This document shows positions 53,746 through 63,460 of a stretch of 64,000 bases of DNA, piece by piece; position 1 is the stretch's first letter; each line of letters starts with the position of its first letter. The notes under the pieces are model-generated. The model did not search any database. It was given only the letters and a program-made list of their open reading frames with translations, and was not told the DNA's origin. The stretch is from Sinobacterium norvegicum (GTDB lineage: Bacteria > Pseudomonadota > Gammaproteobacteria > Pseudomonadales > Sinobacteriaceae), in the NCBI RefSeq assembly GCF_923077115.1, contig NZ_CAKLPX010000007.1:1-64000 (forward strand). Reading direction: 5' to 3'. A program made the translations under genes and the position numbers.

Positions 53746-54384
53746 ATGACTCAGCCTTTAATTATCGCCTTAACCAAAGGGCGTATCCTGAAAGAGACCC
53801 TGCCATTATTGGCCGCGGCAGGCATTGAGCCGATCGAAGATATCTCGAAAAGCCGTAAGCTTATTTTTGAAACCACCGACCCATCCGTGCAGTTACTGGT
53901 CATCCGCGGTTCGGATGTGCCGACCTATGTGAAACATGGTGTTGCGGATATGGGGGTGTCGGGCAAGGACATGTTATTGGAGGTCGGTGGTGCCGGTCTC
54001 TACGAGATGCTCGATTTGGAAATTTCTAAGTGCCAGCTAATGACGGCCGGTATTACCGGTGCAGAATTACCCAAGGGCCGCATTAAGGTGGCCTCTAAAT
54101 TTACCAATATCGCCAAGCAGTATTGCGCCGAACAGGGCTTGCAGGCTGAAGTTATTAAGCTTTATGGCGCAATGGAACTGGCACCTATCATGGGGTTGGC
54201 CGATTTGATTGTGGATATTGTCGATACTGGCAATACTTTGCGCGCCAACGGTATGGAACCGCTCGATCTTATTGCCGATGTCAGCAGCCGCCTGGTCGTC
54301 AACAAGGCTGCGTTGAAAATGAAGCATCATCGCATTGAGCAAGTGGTTGAAAAAATCTCTGCCGCTGTTGTAGCAAAGCGATAA
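53746..54384 (+). CDS. hisG: ATP phosphoribosyltransferase catalytic subunit (short form)
   Basis: HisG starts histidine synthesis by joining ATP and PRPP. The 212-residue length is the short form lacking the regulatory domain; such enzymes need the HisZ partner, not encoded in this window. Motifs include [22 protein letters not shown] and [12 protein letters not shown] (PRPP loop). It is cotranscribed with murA and hisD by spacing. Confidence 0.95.
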   Translation: MTQPLIIALTKGRILKETLPLLAAAGIEPIEDISKSRKLIFETTDPSVQLLVIRGSDVPTYVKHGVADMGVSGKDMLLEVGGAGLYEMLDLEISKCQLMTAGITGAELPKGRIKVASKFTNIAKQYCAEQGLQAEVIKLYGAMELAPIMGLADLIVDIVDTGNTLRANGMEPLDLIADVSSRLVVNKAALKMKHHRIEQVVEKISAAVVAKR

Positions 54385-54413
54385 CAGCATAACGATGGCT
54401 TGAATCTGTTAGT

Positions 54414-54437
54414 TGCCGGCACTGTCCAGTGTCGGCA
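54414..54437 (+). promoter_or_regulatory. Strong hairpin between hisG and hisD
   Basis: TGCCGGCACT and AGTGTCGGCA pair over 10 bp (one G-U) around a four-base loop. No T-run follows, so it is not a plain terminator. It covers an alternative GTG start for hisD at 54429 and ends 12 bases before the ATG at 54450. It could protect the upstream mRNA from decay or tune hisD expression. Confidence 0.6.
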
Positions 54438-54449
54438 CCCTTGTTGGTA

Positions 54450-55766
54450 ATGAAAATGAATAACCTCGATATAAAACGTTTAAACAGTAGTGATACAGAC
54501 TTCTCTCAGCAGCTAGAGCAGTTGCTGGCTTGGGAGTCGGTCTCAGACCATGCTGTCCATGGCGCTGTTGTCGATATTATCGAACGGGTTCGCCGCCAAG
54601 GTGATCAGGCGTTGGTTGAGCTTACTGCGACCTTCGATCGCTACTCGGTCGATAGCTTTTCCGAACTGGCGGTTTCTGCCGAACGTATCGCTCAGGCATT
54701 GGCGAATATCGATGCCGATAAGCGTCAGGCATTAGAAAAGGCCGCAGAGCGAGTGCGCAGTTATCACCAGCATCAACAGCAGGATTCCTGGCAGTATACC
54801 GAGGCCGATGGCACCGTATTGGGCCAAAAAATATCGCCTCTGGATCGTGTTGGTCTCTATGTGCCTGGGGGCAAGGCTTCTTACCCCTCGTCAGTGTTGA
54901 TGAATGCCATACCGGCGAAGGTCGCCGGCGTGCAAGAAATTATCATGGTCGTGCCCTCGCCAGACGGTGAGCTAAACGATATGGTATTAGCTGCGGCGGC
55001 GATTGCAGGTGTCGATACGGTATTTACCATCGGTGGTGCACAGGCCATCGCAGCGTTGGCTTATGGTACCGAAACCGTGCCCAAGGTGGATAAGATTGTA
55101 GGGCCTGGCAATATTTATGTGGCGACTGCTAAGCGTCAAGTGTTTGGTCAGGTCGGACTCGATATGATTGCTGGACCCTCTGAGATTCTGGTTGTCTGCG
55201 ACGGTAAAACGGATCCAGATTGGATTGCAATGGACCTGTTCTCTCAGGCTGAGCATGATGAAGATGCCCAGGCAATATTGCTCAGTGATAGTGTGGAGTT
55301 CCTCGATGCGGTCCAGCAGAGTATGGATAAATTACTCCCGACTATGGAGCGCAGTGACATTATTCGAGCGGCAATCGAGGACCGCAGCGCACTGATTTTG
55401 GTGCCATCGATGCAGGCGGCGACTGAGATCACCAATATTATTGCGCCAGAGCACCTCGAGTTATCGGTGGAAGACCCTGAGGCGATGCTGGCAGAGATAC
55501 GCCATGCCGGTGCAATTTTTATGGGGCGCTATACTGCCGAGGCGCTTGGTGATTACTGTGCAGGCCCCAACCACGTTCTGCCAACCTCGGGTACCGCGCG
55601 CTTCTCATCGCCACTGGGTGTATATGATTTTCAGAAGCGGAGTTCGTTGATTATGTGCTCTGCGCAGGGCGCGTCTGAGCTGGGTAAGACCGCTTCGGTA
55701 TTGGCCCGCGGCGAATCACTGACGGCTCATGCCCGCTCAGCTGAATACCGTATAAAGCTGCAGTAG
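54450..55766 (+). CDS. hisD: Histidinol dehydrogenase
   Basis: HisD oxidises L-histidinol to histidine in two NAD-dependent steps with a zinc ion. The 438-residue protein has [62 protein letters not shown] (zinc ligands) and the C-terminal [14 protein letters not shown]. The ATG at 54450, or one two codons on at 54456, is preferred over the GTG at 54429, which is buried in a hairpin. It abuts the convergent degS with no gap. Confidence 0.94.
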   Translation: MKMNNLDIKRLNSSDTDFSQQLEQLLAWESVSDHAVHGAVVDIIERVRRQGDQALVELTATFDRYSVDSFSELAVSAERIAQALANIDADKRQALEKAAERVRSYHQHQQQDSWQYTEADGTVLGQKISPLDRVGLYVPGGKASYPSSVLMNAIPAKVAGVQEIIMVVPSPDGELNDMVLAAAAIAGVDTVFTIGGAQAIAALAYGTETVPKVDKIVGPGNIYVATAKRQVFGQVGLDMIAGPSEILVVCDGKTDPDWIAMDLFSQAEHDEDAQAILLSDSVEFLDAVQQSMDKLLPTMERSDIIRAAIEDRSALILVPSMQAATEITNIIAPEHLELSVEDPEAMLAEIRHAGAIFMGRYTAEALGDYCAGPNHVLPTSGTARFSSPLGVYDFQKRSSLIMCSAQGASELGKTASVLARGESLTAHARSAEYRIKLQ

Positions 55767-56879
55767 CTATTGCTCTTCGGCTGGCCGTTTACCCACGGTG
55801 AGTCGAAGCTGAAGCGGCTGGTTATCTCTTGAAACTTCGATTTCAATAACTTGGCCTGGTTGTAACGAGGCAACTTGCGTCATTCCCATTCTGCCGTTGA
55901 TCAACGGTTTATTATCAATTTTGAGTATATTGTCATTGGCCATCAAGCCGGCTCTTGCCGCCGGGCTGTTACGGTAAATCGCGCTGATGACCAGCCCGCT
56001 GGGGTTGCGGTTGCTGGCGCTGCTAATTTCCTGTACTTCGATGCCTAGCCAGCCTCTGACGACTTGGCCATGTTGAATGATTTGATTGAGAATATTGCTG
56101 GCAATATCCGCTGGAATAGCCAGGCCAATGCCCTGGGAGCCTCCGGTTTTAGACCAAATGGCCGAGTTAATGCCAATCAGTCGACCATAGACGTCGATTA
56201 ATGCGCCGCCTGAGTTGCCTGGGTTGATGTCGGCATCAGTTTGGATGTAATTCTCATAGGTGTTGAGTGCCAGGCCATAGCGTCCAGTAGCGCTGATAAT
56301 ACCCTGGGTCACAGTGTGTCCAAAACCAAAGGGGTTGCCGAGGGCCAATACAACATCGCCTACACGGGCTTGCTCAGGCTGTCCAAACACAATGGGTGTG
56401 AGTTCAGGGAGTTCTATTTTGAGTACCGCAAGATCGGTTTCTGGGTCGCTGCCAACGACAACGGCCAGGGACTCGCGTCCATCCAGCAGCGACACTAATA
56501 TTTGATCGGCACTGTCGACGACGTGGTGATTGGTCAGAATGTAGCCCTTGGCGTCAATAATGACACCCGAGCCGAGGCTGCGCTCAATACGTTGCTGTCT
56601 AGGTGTGTCGCTGTTATCAAAATAGTGTTTGAAAAAAGGGTCTTGCATCAGAGGGTGTTGTTGCTGAGGGCTCTGTTTGGCGGTGTAGATGCTGACGACG
56701 GAAGGAGCGGCGATAGAAACAGCGTCGGCGTATGAGAGTGGTTGCTGGTCCTGCCGGCTGCTATCAACTTGAGGCTGGGTCGAGGAAGAGAAGTACCGAG
56801 GGAACGCCAGAATGATGACGGCGGCCAGTAAAAAGCCGCAGATTGTTGGCCAGCCGAATAGTTTGAGGACAGATTTCAT
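55767..56879 (-). CDS. degS: DegS/AlgW-type periplasmic serine endoprotease
   Basis: The 370-residue protein has one N-terminal membrane anchor (about 10-27), a trypsin-like domain with triad His119 (LTNHHV), Asp149 (ETDLAVL) and Ser223 (NPGNSGG), and a single C-terminal PDZ domain (GLVISAIYRNSPAARAGL). One PDZ and a membrane anchor mark DegS rather than DegP. In the family it cuts the anti-sigma-E factor RseA/MucA when misfolded porins bind the PDZ. It lies next to hisD as in Pseudomonas algW. Confidence 0.92.
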   Translation of the reverse strand: MKSVLKLFGWPTICGFLLAAVIILAFPRYFSSSTQPQVDSSRQDQQPLSYADAVSIAAPSVVSIYTAKQSPQQQHPLMQDPFFKHYFDNSDTPRQQRIERSLGSGVIIDAKGYILTNHHVVDSADQILVSLLDGRESLAVVVGSDPETDLAVLKIELPELTPIVFGQPEQARVGDVVLALGNPFGFGHTVTQGIISATGRYGLALNTYENYIQTDADINPGNSGGALIDVYGRLIGINSAIWSKTGGSQGIGLAIPADIASNILNQIIQHGQVVRGWLGIEVQEISSASNRNPSGLVISAIYRNSPAARAGLMANDNILKIDNKPLINGRMGMTQVASLQPGQVIEIEVSRDNQPLQLRLTVGKRPAEEQ

Positions 56880-57012
56880 GTGCTTCTCTGGGGCTTAAAG
56901 GGCAAAATATACTGATTATCATATAGTTTTCAGTATCTGCTGTCTTCGTTGGCGGTTGAAATAGTCCGCTTTTAATTTACCATTGGGGCAGTCTAAAAAG
57001 AGTGAGAAAAGT

Positions 57013-57771
57013 ATGGCTATTGAGTTGAGTGAGTTGTTGGCATTTTGCGACGAGGTGCTACAGCCGCAACAGTTTAGTGATTATGCCCCTAACGGTTTGC
57101 AGGTTGAGGGTGCCAATAGCATTAATCGGATTGTGTTTGGTGTGACCGCCAGTCAGGCGCTGATTAATCGTGCTGTCGAACTCGGTGCTCAAGCTATCGT
57201 GGTCCATCATGGGTATTTCTGGAAGGGTGAAAACCCCTGCATCACAGGATTGAAGAAAAATCGCTTAAAGGTGTTATTGGCCAATGATATCAGCCTACTT
57301 GGTTATCATTTGCCCCTGGATTCTCACCCGGTATTGGGCAATAACGCACAACTGGCGCAGTTATTGGGTTTGGCTGTTGAGGGGGGGGTGGCTGGTACGG
57401 GCAGCCCAGCAATTGCATTGCAGGGTTCTCTGGCACAGGTTTGTACTGGCGAAGAACTGGCCGCCAGCATAGAGACGAAGCTTGGTCGCAAGCCGTTACA
57501 TATCTCTGCTCCACGACCGATCAAGCGTGTTGGCTGGTGTACTGGTGGTGGCCAATCCTATATCGAGCAGGCGATCGCTGCCGGTGTCGATGCATTTATT
57601 ACCGGTGAGGTATCAGAGCAGACAGTGCATTCTGCCAGGGAGTGGGGTGTGCATTTCTATGCGGCAGGCCACCACGCAACAGAGCGTTACGGGGTCAAGG
57701 CCATGGCAGAAGAGATGGCTGAGCGGCTGGATGTCGATACGGTGTTTGTTGATATCGATAACCCAGCCTGA
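57013..57771 (+). CDS. Nif3-like dinuclear metal centre protein
   Basis: The 252-residue protein belongs to the NIF3/YbgI group: FSDYAPNGLQVEG, VVHHGYFWKGE, HLPLDSH, TGEVSEQTVHSARE and GHHATERYG hold the metal-binding His/Asp/Glu. It forms a hexameric ring; YbgI (DUF34) has been proposed as a GTP cyclohydrolase I-like or metal-insertion factor but the role is unsettled. The start at 57013 places DYAPNGLQVEG at the usual distance; an in-frame start at 56983 adds a basic non-family tail. Confidence 0.9.
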   Translation: MAIELSELLAFCDEVLQPQQFSDYAPNGLQVEGANSINRIVFGVTASQALINRAVELGAQAIVVHHGYFWKGENPCITGLKKNRLKVLLANDISLLGYHLPLDSHPVLGNNAQLAQLLGLAVEGGVAGTGSPAIALQGSLAQVCTGEELAASIETKLGRKPLHISAPRPIKRVGWCTGGGQSYIEQAIAAGVDAFITGEVSEQTVHSAREWGVHFYAAGHHATERYGVKAMAEEMAERLDVDTVFVDIDNPA

Positions 57772-57778
57772 TAGCCGG

Positions 57779-58231
57779 TTAACGCTCGCTGGCTGTCTTT
57801 TGTAAGCCAAAGCCTTCGTCGAGCACGCCGCTCTTTGTTTTTGGGTCTTTAGGGGCGTAGTCAAGCGGCGCAAAGCCTGCAGTCTCGGTTGTTTCGACAA
57901 CGTCTTGCTGGTCTTCGGGGCCTTGGATTTTCTTCAGTGGCTGCTCGATAATCTCTTCATTTAGCAACTCGCTGGCACCCTGTGCAAGGTGGTTGTGAAC
58001 GTCGCGATAACTCTTGGTAAGTTCGTCTACCAGCTTGGCTGTTTCAAGAAAGTGGTCTTCTACCTGTTGCTGGTACTCATCGAGTTCCTTTTTGGTGTTT
58101 GCTAGCTCGTCACTGAGGTCATTGTTGGCACGGCTGCCGCTGGAGAGGCGAGAGCTGGCGAAGGCGCCAATAATTGCGCCGATCAGGGCAAACAGGGCGG
58201 CGATAATAATTGCTTCGAAAGTCGAGAACAC
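57779..58231 (-). CDS. zapG: Cell-envelope protein ZapG (YhcB, DUF1043)
   Basis: The 150-residue protein has one N-terminal membrane helix (about 5-25), a coiled coil (about 40-75) with QVEDHFLETAKLVDELTKSYRDVHNHLAQGA, the DUF1043 signature, and a disordered C-terminus. YhcB/ZapG links cell division with peptidoglycan and LPS synthesis in enterobacteria. It is convergent with the Nif3-like gene, with seven bases between stops, and divergent from zapE. Confidence 0.9.
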   Translation of the reverse strand: MFSTFEAIIIAALFALIGAIIGAFASSRLSSGSRANNDLSDELANTKKELDEYQQQVEDHFLETAKLVDELTKSYRDVHNHLAQGASELLNEEIIEQPLKKIQGPEDQQDVVETTETAGFAPLDYAPKDPKTKSGVLDEGFGLQKTASER

Positions 58232-58447
58232 GTTAATTCCTCTGAAACGGTGTAGATATAGAGTGTAGATGATTCTACGGCGATATATTTTAGCGATAAT
58301 TAAACCATTTAACCGGCGCCAAAGGCTAGCGGTTTTGGCTGATTGACCTGTTCAGATTTGCCTGTTGTGATTTGTGCCGGTAAAGTGGCAGCGCTTTCGC
58401 TCTGCGGCGATAGAATAAAAGCAGGCGCCGATTTTGGTTGTGGATAA

Positions 58448-59554
58448 ATGACTCCTCTAGAACGCTATAAAAACGATTTACAAACCCCGGGCTTTAACTA
58501 CGATGCTTCGCAGGAAAATGCGGTTAAGCATTTGCAGCGATTATACGACGAATTGCTGGCGTCTGAGGCCGTGAGCGGCGGGGGCTTATCGGTAAGATTG
58601 AAGTCATTATTTGGTCGTCAACAAGAGCCGGCGATGGTGAAGGGGCTTTATTTTTGGGGCGGCGTCGGACGCGGTAAGACGTATCTGATGGATAATTTTT
58701 ACGACAGCCTGCCGTTTGAGCAGAAACAGCGGACACACTTTCATCGATTTATGCGCGATGTGCATCACCAGTTAACAGAACTTCAAGGGGAGAAGAATCC
58801 CCTGGAGAAAGTGGCTGATGGCATTGCTAAAAAGGCTCGAATTATCTGTTTTGATGAGTTCTTCGTCTCTGATATCACTGATGCAATGATTCTTGGCGGT
58901 TTGTTTGAGGCGCTGTTTGCTCGCGGTGTGGTGTTGCTGGCAACCTCTAATATTATTCCTGACGGGCTCTATAAAAACGGTTTGCAGCGCAGTCGTTTCT
59001 TGCCCGCGATTAAGCTGCTGAATGAGCGTACTGAAATTATTAATGTCGATGGCGGTGTTGACTACCGTTTACGAACTCTGGAACAGGCTGAATTGTTCCA
59101 TCATCCCCTCGATGAGGCGGCGGAATTATCGTTGGCCAGCAGTTTTACTAATCTGGCGCCGGACCATGAGCACTGTGAAGCCGATGTCGATATCGAGATA
59201 GAGGGGCGCAATATCCGAGCGAAAAGAGTGGGCGATGATGTGGCCTGGTTTGATTTCTACGCTATTTGTGATGGCCCTCGTTCGCAGAATGACTACATTG
59301 AGCTGGCCAAAGAATTTCACGCGGTGTTGATTTCTAATGTCCCGGAATTTCAAAATAAGGATGATTTGGCAAGAAGATTCATTAATTTGGTCGATGAGTT
59401 TTACGACAGGGGGGTAAAGGTGGTACTATCCGCCGCGGTGCCATTGGGAGAGCTGTATTCCAGTGGTAAGTTATCATTTGAATTTGAGCGCACAATCAGC
59501 CGGTTGCTGGAAATGCAGTCGCACGAATACTTGGCCAGAGAGCATAAGCCTTAG
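58448..59554 (+). CDS. zapE: Cell division ATPase ZapE (AFG1-like)
   Basis: The 368-residue AFG1/ZapE-family ATPase has Walker A GGVGRGKTYLMD, Walker B IICFDEFFVSDITDAM and LLATSNIIPDGLYKNGLQRSRFLP. In E. coli it binds FtsZ and destabilises the Z-ring under low oxygen and heat. Its place between zapG and rplM is usual. The 216-base gap upstream is shared with zapG; I could not pick a firm promoter in it. Confidence 0.93.
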   Translation: MTPLERYKNDLQTPGFNYDASQENAVKHLQRLYDELLASEAVSGGGLSVRLKSLFGRQQEPAMVKGLYFWGGVGRGKTYLMDNFYDSLPFEQKQRTHFHRFMRDVHHQLTELQGEKNPLEKVADGIAKKARIICFDEFFVSDITDAMILGGLFEALFARGVVLLATSNIIPDGLYKNGLQRSRFLPAIKLLNERTEIINVDGGVDYRLRTLEQAELFHHPLDEAAELSLASSFTNLAPDHEHCEADVDIEIEGRNIRAKRVGDDVAWFDFYAICDGPRSQNDYIELAKEFHAVLISNVPEFQNKDDLARRFINLVDEFYDRGVKVVLSAAVPLGELYSSGKLSFEFERTISRLLEMQSHEYLAREHKP

Positions 59555-59640
59555 GGTTTATATTATTGAAATCAAGTGTTTGGGTAGTAAGTTTTACATA
59601 ATGCCTTGGCTGTAATATGGTCTGGTTGGTAAAACCTGCT

Positions 59641-59682
59641 GCGAAGTTCACGCCTTCAAATTCGCACTATCGCCTCAGAGGC
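59641..59682 (+). promoter_or_regulatory. Structured leader sequestering the rplM ribosome site
   Basis: GCGAA/TTCGC (59641-59665) and GCCT/AGGC (59672-59682) form two consecutive hairpins. The second includes AGAGG, the ribosome-binding site of rplM. This layout fits autogenous control by L13, known for rplM-rpsI in enterobacteria, but structure and binding are inferred. Confidence 0.45.
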
Positions 59683-59689
59683 AAATTTA

Positions 59690-60130
59690 ATGAAGACTTT
59701 TAGCGCAAAACCAGCCGACGTAAAACGCGACTGGTATATTGTTGACGCGGCTGATAAGACCCTTGGTCGTTTGGCTACAGAAATTGCTCACCGTTTACGC
59801 GGCAAGCATAAAGCTGAGTACACACCTCACGTTGATACTGGCGATTACATCGTTGTTATCAATGCGGCACAAGTACGTGTTACCGGTAAGAAAGCGACCG
59901 ACAAGATTTACTATAGCCACACTGAATATCCTGGCGGATTGAAAGATATTAGCTTCGAGAAGCTAATTGATAAAGCGCCAGAGCGTGTTATTCAGTCTGC
60001 GGTTAAGGGAATGTTGCCACGCAACCCACTGGGTCGTGCAATGTTTAGAAAGATGAAGGTTTACGCCGGTAGCGAACATCCGCACGCCGCGCAACAGCCT
60101 CTAGAACTTGATCTTGGGGTAAGTAAATAA
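59690..60130 (+). CDS. rplM: Ribosomal protein L13
   Basis: The 146-residue protein shows the L13 signatures: [43 protein letters not shown] and [22 protein letters not shown]13 is an early assembly protein of the 50S subunit. The stop overlaps the rpsI start by one base (TAATG). Confidence 0.97.
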   Translation: MKTFSAKPADVKRDWYIVDAADKTLGRLATEIAHRLRGKHKAEYTPHVDTGDYIVVINAAQVRVTGKKATDKIYYSHTEYPGGLKDISFEKLIDKAPERVIQSAVKGMLPRNPLGRAMFRKMKVYAGSEHPHAAQQPLELDLGVSK

Positions 60131-60522
60131 TGTCTGCTACTCAATACTACGGTACTGGTCGTCGTAAGACCTCAACTGCACGTGTTTTCCTTACTTCAGG
60201 TACAGGTAACATTACTATTAACAATCGCACTATCGAAAATTTCTTCGGCCGTGAAGTTGCGCGTATGATTGTACGTCAGCCTCTAGAGTTGGTTGAAATG
60301 GTTGAGAAGTTCGACCTTAACATCACTGTTAAAGGTGGTGGTAGCTTCGGTCAGGCTGGTGCAATCCGTCACGGTATTACTCGTGCGTTGATGGAATATG
60401 ACGAGAACTTACGCCCGGCTCTACGTAAGGCTGGCTTCGTAACTCGTGATGCTCGTGAAGTTGAACGTAAGAAGGTTGGTCTACGCAAAGCGCGTAAGAA
60501 GCCTCAGTTCTCAAAGCGTTAA
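60130..60522 (+). CDS. rpsI: Ribosomal protein S9
   Basis: The 130-residue protein has [46 protein letters not shown] and the basic C-terminal tail ending KKPQFSKR, whose last Arg contacts the P-site tRNA. It forms an operon with rplM and is followed by a strong terminator. Confidence 0.97.
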   Translation: MSATQYYGTGRRKTSTARVFLTSGTGNITINNRTIENFFGREVARMIVRQPLELVEMVEKFDLNITVKGGGSFGQAGAIRHGITRALMEYDENLRPALRKAGFVTRDAREVERKKVGLRKARKKPQFSKR

Positions 60523-60543
60523 TTCGACGCTTTTGCCAAAGAA

Positions 60544-60568
60544 ACGTCCGCTTGCGGGCGTTTTTTTT
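60544..60568 (+). terminator. Terminator of the rplM-rpsI operon
   Basis: ACGTCCG and CGGGCGT form a G/C-rich stem (one G-U) around a four-base loop, followed by eight T. It lies about 20 bases after the rpsI stop. Confidence 0.9.
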
Positions 60569-60744
60569 CGGCGTCAGAATGTGCTTTATGCAATTGTGGA
60601 ATTAAAACCTATGATTATTGGGGTTTTTCTTGTCAGTACCCCTGTTTTTAATTACCATGGTTCGGATTTATTTTAGGCTTTTCTAAAGGCGTTGAGCAGA
60701 CGTCTGAAAATAATTTGTTAAGCTTTAATGGGGGAGAGATCGTC

Positions 60745-61335
60745 ATGACTGACGAGGTGAATACAGGGCGGCGACGCTTTCTGACCGCAGCAACAACCGT
60801 TGTTGGCGCGGCCGGAGCAGTAGGGGTTGCAACACCGTTTATTGGATCATGGGCGCCAAGTGCCAAGGCAAAGGCCGCTGGCGCGCCAGTTCAGGTGGAT
60901 GTGAGTAAAATTGAAGCAGGTCGTATGGTTGTTGCCGAGTGGCGTGGTAAACCAGTGTATCTTGTGCATCGAACACAGGAACAGTTGGACGCATTGGCAA
61001 CGAATAATAGCCGTCTGCAAGATCCGGATTCTGAGCAGCAACAACAACCTGCATACGTGACCGGTGATGAGCGTTCAGTTAAGCCTGAGTTGCTAGTGTT
61101 GGTCGGATTGTGTACCCACCTTGGCTGTGCACCAAAGTTTCGTCCAGAATTGGCTCCTGAAGACTTGGGCGCGAATTGGGTTGGTGGTTTCTTCTGCCCG
61201 TGTCACGGCTCTCGCTTTGACCTGTCGGGTCGAGTATTCCAGGGCGTCCCTGCACCGCTGAACCTAGAAGTACCACCATATCGCTACATCTCAGATGGCG
61301 TGATCATGGTTGGTGAAGATCCGGAGCAAGCATAA
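60745..61335 (+). CDS. petA: Cytochrome bc1 Rieske iron-sulphur subunit
   Basis: The Rieske subunit passes electrons from ubiquinol to cytochrome c1. From the ATG at 60745 it has 196 residues: a twin-arginine start TGRRRFLTA, one membrane helix, and the cluster motifs CTHLGC and CPCHGS. GGGAGA precedes the ATG; an in-frame start at 60715 adds ten residues before the usual N-terminus. It overlaps petB by one base. Confidence 0.96.
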   Translation: MTDEVNTGRRRFLTAATTVVGAAGAVGVATPFIGSWAPSAKAKAAGAPVQVDVSKIEAGRMVVAEWRGKPVYLVHRTQEQLDALATNNSRLQDPDSEQQQQPAYVTGDERSVKPELLVLVGLCTHLGCAPKFRPELAPEDLGANWVGGFFCPCHGSRFDLSGRVFQGVPAPLNLEVPPYRYISDGVIMVGEDPEQA

Positions 61336-62579
61336 TGAAAGCACTCGTAAATTTGCGTGATTGGGTCGACGAGCGTCTGCCTATTGTCCGTGCATGGGAT
61401 ACCCATATGGGTAAATACTATGCACCGAAAAACTTCAACTTCTGGTACTTCTTCGGTGTTTTATCGATGGTGGTGCTGGTCAACCAGCTGTTGACTGGTA
61501 TCTGGTTAACAATGATGTATGTGCCGGATCCAGACTTGGCCTTCGCCTCAGTCGAATACATCATGCGTGATGTCGATTACGGCTGGATTATTCGTTATAT
61601 GCACTCTACCGGCGCCTCGGCGTTTTTTGCCGTCGTTTATCTGCATATGTTCCGCGGTTTGCTTTACGGCTCTTATAAAAAGCCACGTGAGCTCGTATGG
61701 ATCTTTGGTATGGCTATCTACCTGGTGTTGATGGCAGAGGGTTTCCTCGGCTATGTACTGCCATGGGGGCAGATGTCTTACTGGGGTGCGCAGGTTATTG
61801 TTTCGCTATTTGGTGCAATTCCTGGCATTGGTCCTGACTTGGTTGAGTGGATTCGTGGTGACTTCCTCATCAGTGGTGTCACACTAAACCGTTTCTTTGC
61901 TCTACATGTTGTCGCCTTACCCATCGTCTTGTTGGCGCTGGTGGTGCTGCACTTGTTAGCGCTGCACGAAGTGGGTTCAAATAACCCTGATGGTGTTGAG
62001 ATTAAACAGAATAAAGATGAAAACGGCATCCCGAAAGACGGTGTTCCTTTCCATCCTTTCTACACTGTGCATGATTTGGTCGGTATTGTTGTTTTCTTGT
62101 TCGTATTCTGCGGCATCTTGTTCTTTATGCCTGAGATGGGAGGCTATTTCCTAGAGCACGCTAACTTCGAAGAAGCGAATGCGCTGAAAACGCCGGCACA
62201 CATTGCCCCCGTTTGGTATTACACGCCGTTCTATGCGATGTTGCGTGCAGTAACCTTCAATATTGGCCCGCTGGATGCTAAGTTCCTTGGTTTTGTCGTG
62301 ATGGGTGGTGCTATCGCTATCTTATTCGTCTTGCCTTGGTTGGATCGTAGCCCAGTCAAATCTTGGCGCTACAAAGGTCGCATGAGCAAGTTCGCCTTGT
62401 TGGCACTGCCTGTTGTATTCGTTATCCTCGGCTATTTAGGTGTCGTACCTGCCACTGAAACAAGAACCTTGGTCGCGCAGATTTGTACTGTGCTGTATTT
62501 TGCTTTCTTCTTGCTAATGCCTTGGTATACATCGAAAGAAAAGACCAAGCCAGTTCCAGATAGGGTGACAATGAAATGA
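61335..62579 (+). CDS. petB: Cytochrome bc1 cytochrome b subunit
   Basis: The 414-residue membrane protein has eight or so helices, the haem-binding histidines in MHSTGASAFFAVVYLHMFRG and FALHVVALPIVLLALVVLHLLALHEVGSNNP, and the quinol-site PEWY-type region (here APVWYY). It forms the core of the bc1 complex in the inner membrane. The stop overlaps the petC start (ATGA). Confidence 0.96.
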   Translation: MKALVNLRDWVDERLPIVRAWDTHMGKYYAPKNFNFWYFFGVLSMVVLVNQLLTGIWLTMMYVPDPDLAFASVEYIMRDVDYGWIIRYMHSTGASAFFAVVYLHMFRGLLYGSYKKPRELVWIFGMAIYLVLMAEGFLGYVLPWGQMSYWGAQVIVSLFGAIPGIGPDLVEWIRGDFLISGVTLNRFFALHVVALPIVLLALVVLHLLALHEVGSNNPDGVEIKQNKDENGIPKDGVPFHPFYTVHDLVGIVVFLFVFCGILFFMPEMGGYFLEHANFEEANALKTPAHIAPVWYYTPFYAMLRAVTFNIGPLDAKFLGFVVMGGAIAILFVLPWLDRSPVKSWRYKGRMSKFALLALPVVFVILGYLGVVPATETRTLVAQICTVLYFAFFLLMPWYTSKEKTKPVPDRVTMK

Positions 62580-63370
62580 AACAGTTGCTAGCAGTGTTAA
62601 TAATGGCAGCACTTCCGCTTGTTGCTTCAGCTGCGGGCGACAAGCCCTGCGGCACCATTGATTGTATGAAGATTACCGTTGATGCAACGGATCAGCCATC
62701 GCTACAACGCGGTGCGCAGACCTTCGTCAACTATTGTATGGGTTGTCACGAGGCGAAGTTCTCTCGCTACGGGCGTATTGCCAGTGATCTGGGCATGCCG
62801 GAAGAGCTGGTCATGGAAAACTTGATTTTCGATGACAGTAAAATCGGCGACTTGATGACTAATGGCATGACGCCGGCTGACGCTAAGAAGTGGTTTGGTG
62901 CAGGCCCTCCAGATCTGACCTTGGTTGCACGTTCGCGTGGTAATGATTGGCTGTATACTTATCTATTAAGTTTCTACACAGATCCAACGCGCCCATGGGG
63001 TGTTAACAACCTGGTCTTCAAAGATGTTGGTATGCCGCATGTGTTGCGTGAGCTTCAGGGCGATACCGAATGTAAGCCGGCCTATGCCATTGCTGCCAAT
63101 GGTGGCGTTAAGCGTGATCCGCTGACAGGAATTCCGATGGAAGACCCTGAGCATGCCTGCGGTCGCGTTGAAAACATCGAGGGTACGGGCAAGCTGAATG
63201 CCGCCGAGTATGAGCAGGTTGTTTACGATCTGACCAACTTTATGGCGTATATGGCTGAGCCAATGAAAGAAGAGCGTAAGCGCCTAGGTGTTTATGTACT
63301 ACTGTTCTTGTGTGTCATGTTTATCTTCGTCTATTTGCTTAACCGCGAATATTGGAAAGATATTCACTAA
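62576..63370 (+). CDS. petC: Cytochrome bc1 cytochrome c1 subunit
   Basis: The 264-residue protein has a signal peptide ending in VASA, the haem c motif CMGCH near residue 52, and one C-terminal membrane anchor (about 237-255) facing the periplasm. It passes electrons to soluble cytochrome c. It ends the petABC operon and is followed by a terminator. Confidence 0.95.
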   Translation: MKQLLAVLIMAALPLVASAAGDKPCGTIDCMKITVDATDQPSLQRGAQTFVNYCMGCHEAKFSRYGRIASDLGMPEELVMENLIFDDSKIGDLMTNGMTPADAKKWFGAGPPDLTLVARSRGNDWLYTYLLSFYTDPTRPWGVNNLVFKDVGMPHVLRELQGDTECKPAYAIAANGGVKRDPLTGIPMEDPEHACGRVENIEGTGKLNAAEYEQVVYDLTNFMAYMAEPMKEERKRLGVYVLLFLCVMFIFVYLLNREYWKDIH

Positions 63371-63395
63371 GCAATTGCAGTGATTAGCTTGACGG

Positions 63396-63425
63396 CAGCG
63401 GCATCAACTTGGTGCTGCTGTTTTT
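63396..63425 (+). terminator. Terminator after petC
   Basis: CAGCGGCATCA and TGGTGCTGCTG pair over 11 bp (two G-U) around a three-base loop, followed by five T and then GTGTTTTT. It separates petABC from sspA. Confidence 0.85.
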
Positions 63426-63460
63426 GTGTTTTTAAATATTGAGTTTCTGAGGGATTTTCA

